Made by a program: the position numbers and the translations under genes. DNA of 64,000 bases from Phycisphaeraceae bacterium (GTDB taxonomy: Bacteria > Planctomycetota > Phycisphaerae > Phycisphaerales > UBA1924). The stretch spans positions 2,852,001 to 2,916,000 of the forward strand of contig CP060234.1 in the NCBI GenBank assembly GCA_023898685.1, written 5' to 3'. Positions 8,711-17,736 of the stretch are shown here, piece by piece. Numbering within the stretch: the first letter of the stretch is position 1; each line of letters begins with the position of its first letter. A model generated the notes under the pieces. It had not been told where the DNA came from and did not search any database. It was given only the letters and a program-made list of their open reading frames with translations.

Positions 8711-9343
8711 ATGTTCCGTCGGATCACCCGTTGTTTGGCTCTCGCCACCACGATGTCCCTCGTCGTCGGCTGCTCGTCGGTCCCGAAGGACGAGTACGAA
8801 GCGGCTCTCTCCGAGAACGCCGAGCTGCGCGACAAGCTTGCGTCGGCTCAGTCGATGCTCGAGCGGTCGGAGGGCGACAAGCAGCAGCTCCTCCAGGAGA
8901 ACCAGGATCTCTCCGCCGACCTGTCGCGGGTCAAGCAGAGCCCAGCGGCGGCCGCCGGCGCCGCGGGCCCGGTGGGCAGCACCACGCGGGCCTCGGGCGA
9001 CGTCGTGCTGAGTGTCGCGGGCGACGTGCTCTTCGATTCCGGTCAGGTCACGCTCAAGGCCGCGGGCCGGCGTGAGCTCGACCGCATCGCCAGGCTCATC
9101 ATGACCCAGTATTCGACCAACACGATCCGGGTGGAGGGGTACACCGATTCCGATCCGATCCGCAAGAGCAAGTGGAAATCGAACGAGCACCTCAGCGCCG
9201 AGCGAGCCCTCGCCGTGGAGAATTACCTGGTCGCCCGGGGTGTCGATGGCGACCGGATCTACTCGGCGGCGATGGGATCGGCGAGCCCCAAGTCGAACAA
9301 GGAGGCGAGCCGGCGTGTGGAGATCGTGATCCTCGCCAAGTGA
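8711..9343 (+). CDS. OmpA/Pal-family outer-membrane lipoprotein
   Basis: A 210-residue lipoprotein. A basic start and hydrophobic helix end in the lipobox VVGC (Cys21). A heptad-like coiled coil follows (ENAELRDKLASAQSMLERSEGDKQQLLQENQDLSADL) and then a short Ala/Gly linker. The C-terminal OmpA domain is about 115 residues, with DVLFDSGQVTLKAAGRRELDRIA, IRVEGYTDSDPI (the Asp that contacts diaminopimelate), NEHLSAERALAVENYL (the conserved Arg) and KSNKEASRRVEIVI. It should be anchored in the outer membrane and bind peptidoglycan, in line with evidence that planctomycetes have a cell wall. AAGGAG lies eight bases before the ATG. Confidence 0.92.
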   Translation: MFRRITRCLALATTMSLVVGCSSVPKDEYEAALSENAELRDKLASAQSMLERSEGDKQQLLQENQDLSADLSRVKQSPAAAAGAAGPVGSTTRASGDVVLSVAGDVLFDSGQVTLKAAGRRELDRIARLIMTQYSTNTIRVEGYTDSDPIRKSKWKSNEHLSAERALAVENYLVARGVDGDRIYSAAMGSASPKSNKEASRRVEIVILAK

Positions 9344-9354
9344 CCGGATTGCCC

Positions 9355-9376
9355 CACCCGGGGTCCCCGCCGGGTG
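9355..9376 (+). terminator. Hairpin after the Pal/OmpA gene
   Basis: Perfect 7-bp stem (CACCCGG / CCGGGTG) with an 8-base loop, 11 bases after the stop codon. No T tract follows, so it may only stabilise the 3' end or be a weak terminator. Its right arm overlaps the tRNA promoter. Confidence 0.4.
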
Positions 9377-9402
9377 ACCCCGACCGGGCGGCGGCGTATA
9401 CT
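9374..9402 (+). promoter_or_regulatory. Probable sigma-70-type promoter for tRNA-Val
   Basis: GTGACC (9374-9379), 17 bases, then TATACT (9397-9402). The -10 box is 28 bases before the tRNA start. The same TATACT box occurs before the ECF sigma gene at 22339. Confidence 0.55.
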
Positions 9403-9430
9403 GACCGTCCCGGCCACCGAGCCGGCGACA

Positions 9431-9504
9431 GGGCGATTGGCGCAGTTGGCTAGCGCACCAGTATGACACACTGGGGGTCACAGGTTCGAGTCCTGTATCG
9501 CCCA
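9431..9504 (+). tRNA. tRNA-Val (anticodon GAC)
   Basis: A complete 74-base cloverleaf: acceptor GGGCGAT/ATCGCCC, D stem GCGC/GCGC, anticodon stem CCAGT/ACTGG with loop ATGACAC (anticodon GAC, reading GUC and GUU), five-base variable region, T stem ACAGG/CCTGT with loop TTCGAGT, and discriminator A. CCA is not encoded, so the end must be added after transcription. It is a single transcription unit with its own promoter and a strong terminator. Confidence 0.97.
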
Positions 9505-9512
9505 CTTCCCAG

Positions 9513-9537
9513 GCCCGGGCTCGTGCCCGGGCTTTTT
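9513..9537 (+). terminator. Rho-independent terminator of tRNA-Val
   Basis: Perfect 8-bp hairpin of GCCCGGGC arms with a TCGT tetraloop, followed at once by TTTTT. It starts nine bases after the tRNA. Confidence 0.9.
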
Positions 9538-11066
9538 CGTGCGCGTGGGACCGACCGACGGGCCGGTACCCCGGGCGCCGGGTCCCGTCGCCGAATTGCC
9601 GCGGCGCTGGTGACGGGGTGGTCACGAATCGGTCATGCTGCATCGGGCTGGAGAGGCGGAGACCGAACACGTGGCCACGACGCACGTGCTGACGCCCTCA
9701 TGTCGCTCGGGCGGCTGCGCCCGGTTTCGCCCTGTCTGCCATCACGCAGTGTTCGTGGATTCTCTGCATGACCCGCGCGCGTGCGGAGAGCGGCACGCCT
9801 CGATCCCGTCGTCCATTCTCGCAGGCGGCCATCGGCGCGTGCGCAGGATCGCGTCGGGTGCGGCGGTTTGTGTAGAGGACCTGAAACATCATCCAACAGA
9901 CGTGTCGCGGCCCGCCAGCCGCCGGCACCACCGGTGGTTCATGAGTGCTTGCTTGCCGACCGGCTGCTCGCGAGGGAGGCGGCGCTTCTCGCGGGGAATC
10001 TCGGTCGACTGCTGCCGGCGCCTGCGGAGTCCGCGGGCGAGATCGGTCGCGAGGAGGTGACCACGGGTTCAGGGAACCAAGGCACGGGTGTCCGCTCGCG
10101 TCGGCTTGTTCGAGCGAGAATGTCGAGTTGATTCGCGGCCCATTACAAGTTAAGCGATTGAGGACTTGTGGCGCATTGCAATAAATCCGTGCTCCACAGG
10201 ACAACATCGGCACGAGTAAGTGGATTTCCTATTCCTGTTGCGGCGTTCGCATGATGCATCACCGGATCAGGCCGGGGGCAAGATGACAGACGTAACCTAC
10301 TTGAACACAACGGGTTGTGAGCTTCTACACATCGCGTGGGCGGTCGATCGCCGCCGCCACGCTGACCGCAAGCGCGATTCACGGTATTGGCACAAAGCAC
10401 AAACGCTCGCCAGCTCGCGCCCACTTCCAATGGGGCGGCTCGCGCGAAAGAGCGGGTCTGTATTTCGCGAATCATTCTCAAACAACGTGCGTCGCAATCA
10501 CAAATTGTTCACAGAATCACCCCATACAAACTGGCAATGTGTATCTGTGGCTGGTACATTACATTTCCCGTCGAATCGCGTGGGTTCGCCGGGCAGAGGG
10601 GATTGCGGACGAGGATGGATGTTCCGACCGGCGTGGCACGACGCCGTGGGACAATCCACCACGGGCCGCTCGAAGATCGGTGAGACCCTCGTTGTTTCGG
10701 GTTTCACGTCTATCTGTATCGGGCTGGTGCGTAGTCGCTTTCGGGCTGTGTGTACACATGGCTTCTCGGCCACGCGGGTGTCCTTGCGCCGCACGCAAGC
10801 ACGACAAGACTAAAAGGGGCCCGTGTCCGCGCGACTCGGGCGAAAACCGGGCCGTCGATGGGCACCGGGCTTCGATCTTTCTTGCTTTCGTCGGATCGGA
10901 ACGCGGTGATTGAGTCGCGTGGCGCACTGTGCCGCGCTTCTGATCGCATCGAGCCCTCAGTTCATTCGGCCACAAGAGATCTTCAGCCGGGGCACGGGCG
11001 TGGCTCCGGTGATTCCGTGCGACGCGAGCGGGGTCGCCCGCGTCCGTTCAAGGGGAAAGGAGTGCG
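9538..11066. other. 1.5 kb without a recognisable gene
   Basis: Open frames exist in this stretch, but their translations are rich in Arg, Ser, Pro and His, lack family motifs and have no ribosome sites at their starts. The largest, on the plus strand at 10220-10813, gives no recognisable protein. Composition changes from about 10140 to 10560, where the sequence is visibly poorer in G and C than the surroundings. No tRNA, tmRNA, RNase P or SRP RNA signature was seen. The last ~25 bases hold the ribosome site (AAAGGAG, 11056-11062) of the next gene. It may be decayed former coding DNA or a long regulatory region. Confidence 0.6.
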
Positions 11067-11069
11067 ATG

Positions 11070-14000
11070 ATGCATTCGAGTCTGCACAGATTGGCGGGCG
11101 CCGCCATCCCGGTGAGCGCGGTCATGCTCGGGAGCTTCCCGGCATTCGCGGAGGGCCGACCCGGCGTGGTGACGCCGTACGGCACGGTCGTGCCGGATTA
11201 TGAGCCGGGACAGGGGGGGTGGTACGCGCCCAGGGGCAGTGTCGTTGATCTCCAGGCCGCGGCCGACTTCATCGTCGGCCAGCAGTGCGTTAACGGGGGT
11301 TGGGGCTGGCCCGTCGGCGGGTGCCCAACCACCTATCACAACCTCACGGGACCGATCGGGGGCGGCCTGCTCGCGGCCTACCCGGGCACGCAGGACGTGG
11401 CCCACCTGGCCGCCGCCGTTGCGGGCGGCGACTACGACGTCGCCGACTTCACATACCCGGGCAACGGGTCCCCGCGCTTCAGCACCGGGACGGCCTATTT
11501 CATGAACAATCTGACCAACGCGACGGGCGACACGACCTACGCCGACCACGCCGCGACCTGGTTCTTCGGGGCGCTCGACGCCGGCACCTATGGCGACACG
11601 GGCGCGAACTGGTTCACCGCGGACTACATCAACGCGGTGCAGACCGGCGGTGGTCGCGACGGCGTCTGGATCAACCTGCGTCCGTGGGAGTTCTATCCGC
11701 TGATCACCACCGCGGCCGAGCTTGGGACGCCGGCCCAGTCGGCGTTGTTCCTCGATGCGTTGCTCGACGGGCTCGACACGCTCGATCGGTCGGACCCCTA
11801 CGCCGTGTACTCCGACATCATCGGTCTGGCGGGCGGTGTGCTGGGCCTGGGGATGTCGGACACGCTGACGTTCGCGGCGATCAACAGCCCGAACCACGCC
11901 CTGATCGACACCATCGACAATCTGACCGCCCTCGCGGGGGTGCTCGCGGGGCTCCAGAACCCCGACGGCTCGTGGTACTGGCACTCCAACCTCGCCACCC
12001 CGGGCGAGGACGACAAGGACACCCAGACCACCGCCTATGCCGTGCTGGCCCTGATGGCCGCTCAGGACGCGGGCGCGGGCGATTACAGCATGGCGATCGC
12101 CCGGGGCCGGCAGTGGCTCGGGACGATGCAGGACGTCGACGGCGGGTTCTTCAGCTGGCCCGGCACGATCGACAAGAACACCGAAGTCATCGCCGAGGCG
12201 ACGGCGGCGCTGTCCAGCTCGGCCACGGTGAGTCTCAACACGACCATGTGCGAGAACAGCGGCGTCCTGACCGTCACCATCGACATGTCGGACACGGCCG
12301 TCGAGATCGTGGGCGGGCAGTTCTTCCTGGACTACGACGTTTCGGCGCTTGATTTCGTCTCGGCCGACACCGCGGGCGGGACCTTCCCGCTCGAAGTGTT
12401 CGAGGTCGTTGATGAGATCGGCGGCACGATCGACTACGCCGTCGGCGTCTCGCTCGGGGGCACGGGCACCAACGTCGGCGAGACGATGGCGGTGCTGACG
12501 TTCAACGTGCTCGCCGAGAACTGCACTCCGGAGAGCGCGCTGGTCGCGTTCCGCTCAAACCTTCCGCCGAGCCGGCTGACCGACGAGCTGGGCAACCCGG
12601 TGCTGCCCGGCCTGATCGACCTCGATGAGGTGTACTTCGACGAGACCGACCCGGTGGTCACGGTCCCCGCCGACATCACGGTGAACGCCGACGCGGGCGG
12701 GTGCGACGCCGTGCTCGATTTCGTGACCGACTTCTCGTCTGCGGTGCCCGTCTGCGGCGTGCAGACGCCCGACTGCTGGTACCCGGACCGCTACGCGCCG
12801 GCGGCGTTCGAGTCGGCGTACTTCGACGGCGACGACAGGCTGCACCATGGGATCGACGTGGCCGACTCGCAGGCGAACCGCCCGCCTTCCTACAGCAGCA
12901 CCTTCTACAACACCCAGGGCCGGAAATACGACATCGACATCCCGGTCGGCGAGTCGTGGTCGATCGATCTGTACATCCCGTCGGACTGGGCGACTAGCGT
13001 TCGGCGCGCCGGTATCTGGGCGACGACGCGCGACAGCGCCGGTGACGTCTCGGGCTTCCCGATCGTGGGCTTCACGTCGAACGACCCGAGCGACCCTTCG
13101 AACCCGACGCCGGCGAGCCCCACGCCCCGATTCCGGATCTACACGCAGGACACCGATCAGAACCCCGGCAACGGGTACAACGCGGACTGGGTTGACCTGG
13201 GCCTGCCCGGCGGGTTCAGCTATGACCGCTGGTGGACGCTCGAGACCGAGATGACCGCCTCGTCGTACGAGTTCCGCGTCTACGACGACGGCGGAGCGCT
13301 CGTGCTGAGCTACTCCGACGCGATCACGTTCGACAGCGTCCGCACCAGCGACCTGATCATCCAGGCGTACAACTTCGGCGAGACCTACGACGTCTACTGG
13401 GACAACCTGGTCACCGGCCCCGAGGGCGCGACCGCGACCGACAACTGCGGCTCGGCCGTCGTGACCTACGAGCGCGGAGATAACGCGACGTTGACGCTCT
13501 CCGACCCGTTCCCGTCCGGCACGACGATGATCACCTGGACGGCGACCGATCCTTGCGGCAACAGTTCGAGCGACGTGCAGTTCGTCACGGTTGACAGCGT
13601 GAACGACCTTGATGTCATGGTGGAACTCGCCAACGTGTCCGAGGACGTCGACCGCTGCGTGACGTTTGAGCTCGAGCCGACGGGCGGCGGCACGCCGGTG
13701 ATCGTCGAGGAGACGCTGAGCTTTGTGTCCGGTGTCGCGACGGCGACCGTGGAGGTCCCCTGCGGCGACTATCAGTGCATCTCGGCCCGAGATACGCTGC
13801 ACACGCTCAGGGCCCGCGACGATGACGACTTCGGCATCGCCGGAACGGTCTACCTCGCCGACTTCACCGGCGGGGACGCGCTGCTGGGCGGCAACTTCAA
13901 CGACGACATGTTCATCGACATCCTCGATTTCGGCATCTTCATCGGGCAGTTCGGGACCGATCCGGGCGTGGCCGGCGGGGACACCGTGTGCGGCACGGCC

Positions 14001-14462
14001 GGGCCCGACGCCGACGCGAGCGGCAACGGCACGGTGGGTGTGGAGGACTACACATTCATCCAGACCCAGTTCCTGTTCATGAGCGAGGATTCGTGCGCAG
14101 TGCTGCCGATCTACGCGGATGACGGCGTGCGTCCGATCGACGCCCGCCGCATCGATGAGCCCGTGGTCTCGATCACCATCGAGGAACTCGCCGACCGTGG
14201 GCTGGGTCACCTGGCCTCGGCCGACCTGAACCACGACGGCGTGCTCGATCAGGCCGATATCGCGGCGTTCTACATGGGCGTTCGTCCGGACCACCTCGCT
14301 GATCTGACCGGCGACGGTGTCGTGGATCTGGCCGACCTTGAGTTCCTCCGTGACGCCTTCGTCGCGGGCGATCCGGCGGGCGACGCGAACCGCGACGGCC
14401 GCCTCGATCTGGCCGACCTCGTGTTCGTGCTCGAGCGCATCGGCATGCGGTTCGACAACTGA
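11070..14462 (+). CDS. Secreted alpha/alpha-toroid, cohesin-like, HYR, dockerin protein
   Basis: A large exported protein of about 1,130 residues with a signal peptide ending near PAFAEG. Visible modules in order: an alpha/alpha-toroid of the prenyltransferase/squalene-cyclase type (residues ~45-385, with QQCVNGGWGWP, NPDGSWYWHSN, TQTTAYAVLALM and DVDGGFFSWPG repeats); a cohesin-like domain (~390-500, GGQFFLDYDVSALDFVSAD); an HYR domain (~525-835) split by an inserted concanavalin-like domain (~550-788); and a C-terminal region with several EF-hand-like dockerin repeats (GNFNDDMFIDILDFGIF, DLNHDGVLDQADI, DLTGDGVVDLADL, DANRDGRLDLADL). Enzymatic activity is uncertain. ATG 11070 lies seven bases after AAAGGAG; the ATG three bases earlier is possible. 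The next gene is a shorter paralogue lacking the toroid and the insert. Confidence 0.85.
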   Translation: MHSSLHRLAGAAIPVSAVMLGSFPAFAEGRPGVVTPYGTVVPDYEPGQGGWYAPRGSVVDLQAAADFIVGQQCVNGGWGWPVGGCPTTYHNLTGPIGGGLLAAYPGTQDVAHLAAAVAGGDYDVADFTYPGNGSPRFSTGTAYFMNNLTNATGDTTYADHAATWFFGALDAGTYGDTGANWFTADYINAVQTGGGRDGVWINLRPWEFYPLITTAAELGTPAQSALFLDALLDGLDTLDRSDPYAVYSDIIGLAGGVLGLGMSDTLTFAAINSPNHALIDTIDNLTALAGVLAGLQNPDGSWYWHSNLATPGEDDKDTQTTAYAVLALMAAQDAGAGDYSMAIARGRQWLGTMQDVDGGFFSWPGTIDKNTEVIAEATAALSSSATVSLNTTMCENSGVLTVTIDMSDTAVEIVGGQFFLDYDVSALDFVSADTAGGTFPLEVFEVVDEIGGTIDYAVGVSLGGTGTNVGETMAVLTFNVLAENCTPESALVAFRSNLPPSRLTDELGNPVLPGLIDLDEVYFDETDPVVTVPADITVNADAGGCDAVLDFVTDFSSAVPVCGVQTPDCWYPDRYAPAAFESAYFDGDDRLHHGIDVADSQANRPPSYSSTFYNTQGRKYDIDIPVGESWSIDLYIPSDWATSVRRAGIWATTRDSAGDVSGFPIVGFTSNDPSDPSNPTPASPTPRFRIYTQDTDQNPGNGYNADWVDLGLPGGFSYDRWWTLETEMTASSYEFRVYDDGGALVLSYSDAITFDSVRTSDLIIQAYNFGETYDVYWDNLVTGPEGATATDNCGSAVVTYERGDNATLTLSDPFPSGTTMITWTATDPCGNSSSDVQFVTVDSVNDLDVMVELANVSEDVDRCVTFELEPTGGGTPVIVEETLSFVSGVATATVEVPCGDYQCISARDTLHTLRARDDDDFGIAGTVYLADFTGGDALLGGNFNDDMFIDILDFGIFIGQFGTDPGVAGGDTVCGTAGPDADASGNGTVGVEDYTFIQTQFLFMSEDSCAVLPIYADDGVRPIDARRIDEPVVSITIEELADRGLGHLASADLNHDGVLDQADIAAFYMGVRPDHLADLTGDGVVDLADLEFLRDAFVAGDPAGDANRDGRLDLADLVFVLERIGMRFDN

Positions 14463-14499
14463 GTCAGTCTCCCTCGGCGGTGTCCACACACCGTCGAGC

Positions 14500-14537
14500 A
14501 CGACCCGGGGTGTCGACGCGCCCCGGGGTCGTTTGGG
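14500..14537 (+). terminator. Probable terminator after the 11070-14462 gene
   Basis: Near-perfect hairpin: ACGACCCGGGG pairs with CCCCGGGGTCGT (one bulged G) across a 10-base loop, followed by a T/G-rich tail (TTGGGTTC). It lies 38 bases after the stop. Confidence 0.6.
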
Positions 14538-14614
14538 TTCATTGTCCGGGGGGCCGCTGACCCTGCTGACGCCCGGGCACTGAGAGTCATTGCAACGTGG
14601 GAAAGGAGCCGACC

Positions 14615-16930
14615 GTGCCGCACCGCCCATCCATTCCGGGTCTCTCGCTTCTCTGTGTTGGCATCGCCGCGACCTCCTCGGCACAGGAACTCAGGACGGC
14701 AGGTGAGCTCGATGCAGAACGCCTGGATGTTCTTCCGCGATTGCCTGTCCGGTTGGGGACATTCGAGGCCGATCGACCGTTGCTGTATGGCTCACTCGCG
14801 GGCTCGGCGACACGCGACCTGGGTGACACATTTGACAGCGAAGTGCTCGTGGCCGACACACCCGCGATCAACGAGTTCGCGTGGGTTTCAGTGGCGCCCC
14901 TGGGGCAGAGCCTGCTCGCAAGCGGGTTCTACACGTTCGCGGGCGTGAACCAGTTCAACGGGTTCGATGTCGAGGCCGGCGTGGGCGAGTTCGACAACGG
15001 CGACGGCACGTACACCATCGTCGCTTCAACACGAACAGCGAGGTTCTCTGACGGCTTCCTGCCGTACGGCTACACCTTCAGCCCCTCCGGCACGCCGATC
15101 GACGCGATCGGGTGGCTTTTCGGCGCTGGCGGCGACCGTGACGGCGCCCCGGACCCGTACGACCCGCAGTTGGCCGTGCCTTTCCCCCCGTCGGGCGAGT
15201 TCACGGTGGTCGGCGCCGATGTCTATCTGTTGGACAACGGCTTCGTGATCGGGTCGGGGACGTTCGCCGAGCTGCCGCTGCTCAACCAGACGGAGATCGG
15301 CTTCCTGGTCACCGTGGCCGACGCGGCCGGCGGGAACGTCGATGAGATGATCGTGCAGTACCTCGTCCAGTCCGCCAACGCCGATCCGGAGATCGTGCTC
15401 GTGCCTCAGGACGACTGCCTCGGCGTGGGGGAGACACAGCTCGTGGTCGAGATCGACTCGCGCGGGCTGGTCGACTATTGCGTCGGCGGGCAGTTCTTCC
15501 TCGAGTATGACAACGCGCTGCTCGACTTCGTGAGCGCCGTGCCGGGCGACGGGCCGTTCGCGCGCGAGGTGTACGAGGACGCCGACGAGATCGCCGGCAC
15601 GATCGACTACGCGGTCGGCGTCCCGGACGGCGACGCGGGAGCGGTCGCGCCCACGACGATGGCTCGGCTGACGTTCGAGGTGCTGGACGAATTCTGCGCG
15701 GTCGCCGACCTCGTCCGGTTCCGGACACACGCGCCGCCGTCGCGCTTGACCGACGCGTGGGGCACGGACCTGGGCGCGGCCACGATCAACCTGGCCGAGG
15801 TCACGCATGACACGACACCGCCGACGATCGACGCGCCGGCCGACCTGACGGTGCGCGCCGACGCGGGCGGGTGCGATGCGCTCGTCGCCACCGGGGCCCC
15901 GGTCGCGATCGACGACTGCTCGGCGGTCAGCATCACGTTCGAGCGGAGCGACAACGCGGCGCTGGGCCCGGGCGACCCGTTCCCCGGGGGGACCACAACG
16001 ATCACATGGACCGCGACGGACGCCTGCGGGAACAGCGCGTCGGATGTGCAGTTCGTCACCGTCGAAGGCGTGAACGACCTGGAGGTCTCGGTGGCGCTGC
16101 AAGCCGTCGACCCCGGGCCTTTCGATCGTTGCATCGCGTTCGAGCTGATCCCGGCCGGTGGCGGCGTGCCCGTCCAGGTCTCGGAGACACTCACCTTCGT
16201 CGGCGGGATCGGCTCGGCAACGATCGAGATCCCCTGCGGTGACTATGCGTGCATCACCGCCCGCGACCCGTTGCACACGCTGCGAGCGACAGACAACGAC
16301 GATTTCGCGATCGTCGGAGCCGTCTACGCCGCCGCCTTCCTCGCCTCGCCGGGCGATGACGATGCGCTCGTCGGGGGCAACCTCAACGGCGATCAGTTCG
16401 TCGATGTGCTCGACTTCGGCGTGTTCATCTCGCAGTACGGCGCTACACCGGGGGCCAACTCGCCCTGCGGCACGCCCTCGCCGCACGCGGACATCAGCGG
16501 CGACGGCGTCGTGTCGGCGGCGGACTTCACGTTCATCCAGATCAACTTCCTCAAGGGGCACGAGGCCCGCTGCGATGGGTCGTTCCTGATCCGACCGGGC
16601 GGGCCCGGGCTTTCATCCAGGCCTGTGGAGCGGATCACGCTGGATGAGCTCGAACGGCGCGGGCTTGGCGTGCTTGGGTCCGGCGATCTCAATCACGACG
16701 GGGCACTGGATGTCGACGACATCGCCGCGTTCACGGGCGGCGCGAGGCCCGACCACCTCGCCGACCTTGACGGGGACGGTGTGATCGGTGTCGCTGACGT
16801 GATCGCGGCGGCCGATGCGTTGCGCTCCGGCGGTGTCGCGGGCGACGTCGATCGCGATGGCCTCGCGGGCCTCGCGGACGTCTGGTTCGTCATCGACCGG
16901 CTCGGACTGGAGGTTGGCTCGCATCACTGA
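14615..16930 (+). CDS. Secreted cohesin-like, HYR, dockerin protein (paralogue of upstream gene)
   Basis: About 771 residues, exported (signal peptide ending near SSAQE). The N-terminal ~250 residues differ from the neighbour (Phe- and Tyr-rich beta region, FYTFAGVNQFNGFDVEAGVGEF) and I do not recognise them. From the cohesin-like domain on (GGQFFLEYDNALLDFVSAV), the layout copies the upstream gene: an HYR domain, here uninterrupted (TPPTIDAPADLTVRADAGGC to SASDVQFVTV), a linker of the same kind, and EF-hand-like repeats (GNLNGDQFVDVLDFGVF, DLNHDGALDVDDI, DLDGDGVIGVADV, DVDRDGLAGLADV). The GTG at 14615 is chosen because AAAGGAG at 14602-14608 sits six bases before it; the GTG at 14597 would precede that site. 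It arose by tandem duplication. Confidence 0.83.
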   Translation: MPHRPSIPGLSLLCVGIAATSSAQELRTAGELDAERLDVLPRLPVRLGTFEADRPLLYGSLAGSATRDLGDTFDSEVLVADTPAINEFAWVSVAPLGQSLLASGFYTFAGVNQFNGFDVEAGVGEFDNGDGTYTIVASTRTARFSDGFLPYGYTFSPSGTPIDAIGWLFGAGGDRDGAPDPYDPQLAVPFPPSGEFTVVGADVYLLDNGFVIGSGTFAELPLLNQTEIGFLVTVADAAGGNVDEMIVQYLVQSANADPEIVLVPQDDCLGVGETQLVVEIDSRGLVDYCVGGQFFLEYDNALLDFVSAVPGDGPFAREVYEDADEIAGTIDYAVGVPDGDAGAVAPTTMARLTFEVLDEFCAVADLVRFRTHAPPSRLTDAWGTDLGAATINLAEVTHDTTPPTIDAPADLTVRADAGGCDALVATGAPVAIDDCSAVSITFERSDNAALGPGDPFPGGTTTITWTATDACGNSASDVQFVTVEGVNDLEVSVALQAVDPGPFDRCIAFELIPAGGGVPVQVSETLTFVGGIGSATIEIPCGDYACITARDPLHTLRATDNDDFAIVGAVYAAAFLASPGDDDALVGGNLNGDQFVDVLDFGVFISQYGATPGANSPCGTPSPHADISGDGVVSAADFTFIQINFLKGHEARCDGSFLIRPGGPGLSSRPVERITLDELERRGLGVLGSGDLNHDGALDVDDIAAFTGGARPDHLADLDGDGVIGVADVIAAADALRSGGVAGDVDRDGLAGLADVWFVIDRLGLEVGSHH

Positions 16931-16948
16931 CGGGGGCCCAAGAAACCT

Positions 16949-16977
16949 ATCGACCCCGATGGAACCCACGGTATGAT
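16949..16977 (+). promoter_or_regulatory. Possible promoter of the 17002 gene
   Basis: ATCGAC (16949-16954), 17 bases, then TATGAT (16972-16977), followed 24 bases later by the start codon with GGGAGAAG as ribosome site. The -35 match is weak. Confidence 0.4.
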
Positions 16978-17001
16978 GGCTTCGAGGTTGGGAGAAGTAC
17001 C

Positions 17002-17736
17002 ATGAGACTGTTCCCTTGTGCACGACTGATCGCTTTCGCCGCCCTGGCCGCCCCGAGCGTGGCGACGGGGCAGGTCGATCTCGAGTTCCGCGCGCTCACG
17101 CCGGTGCGTGACCCGGGCGAGACAGCCCAGATCGGGCTCTACGCCGTGGCCGGGGCCGGTTCGGTGGACCCGACGGTCGGCGCGGTTGAGGTGGTGTTCT
17201 CGTGGGACGACGCCTACCTGACGCTGCTCGGCGTCGACGCGGCGAACCCTGCGAACCTGATCTTCTCGGGCTTCCCCGTGGTCGGCTCGAACGGGCTGAA
17301 CGAGTCCAACCCGCCGGCGGACGGCGACGGGCTCTACATCGGGCTCGGGCCCCTCGGCACGCCGATCGACGCGACCGCTCCTGGCACACTGATCGCGATC
17401 CTGAACTTCGAGTCTCTCTATGGGACGCCCGGGGCCGCGGTCGACATCCTGACCTCGGGCGGCACGCCGGCGCGCGACACGATCGTCTATGACGGCGAGA
17501 CGCCCAACACGATCGTCACCGGGATGCTCTCCGGCACGTCGGTGGCGATCCGGTGCGGCCCGTTCGATGCGGCCCCTCCCTACGGCCTGCTCGACCTCGC
17601 TGACGTCAACGTGTTCGCAACGGCGTTCCTGGCGCAGAACCCACTGGCCGACCAGAACAATGACGGGATCTACGACCTCGTCGACATCAATCTCTTCGTG
17701 ACCGGCTTCCTGGCCGGGTGTGCGACTCCTCCCTAG
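17002..17736 (+). CDS. Secreted cohesin-like protein with GC-type dockerin
   Basis: A 244-residue exported protein. The signal peptide runs to about residue 23 (AAPSVATGQ). A beta-sandwich domain of about 150 residues resembles cohesin/PEP-type carbohydrate-associated modules (VGAVEVVFSWDDAYLTLLGVD, GTLIAILNFESLYG). The C-terminal ~60 residues are a GC-type dockerin: CGPF, then two helix-loop units (GLLDLADVNVFATAFLAQNPLADQ and IYDLVDINLFVTGFLAGC). The first unit has lost its Asp-rich calcium loop (DAAPPYG in its place) while the second keeps NNDG. The Cys pair bracketing the dockerin is kept. Its role is unknown; probably surface attachment or sorting. Confidence 0.8.
   Translation: MRLFPCARLIAFAALAAPSVATGQVDLEFRALTPVRDPGETAQIGLYAVAGAGSVDPTVGAVEVVFSWDDAYLTLLGVDAANPANLIFSGFPVVGSNGLNESNPPADGDGLYIGLGPLGTPIDATAPGTLIAILNFESLYGTPGAAVDILTSGGTPARDTIVYDGETPNTIVTGMLSGTSVAIRCGPFDAAPPYGLLDLADVNVFATAFLAQNPLADQNNDGIYDLVDINLFVTGFLAGCATPP

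Noticed and set aside
10220..10813. Possible gene in the low-GC part of the gene desert
   Set aside because: No ribosome site, no family motif, and composition unlike real proteins here.
12555..14684. A 709-codon open frame antisense to the first dockerin gene
   Set aside because: Translation is His/Arg/Val-rich with no motifs; it is the shadow of a high-GC gene with strong third-position bias.
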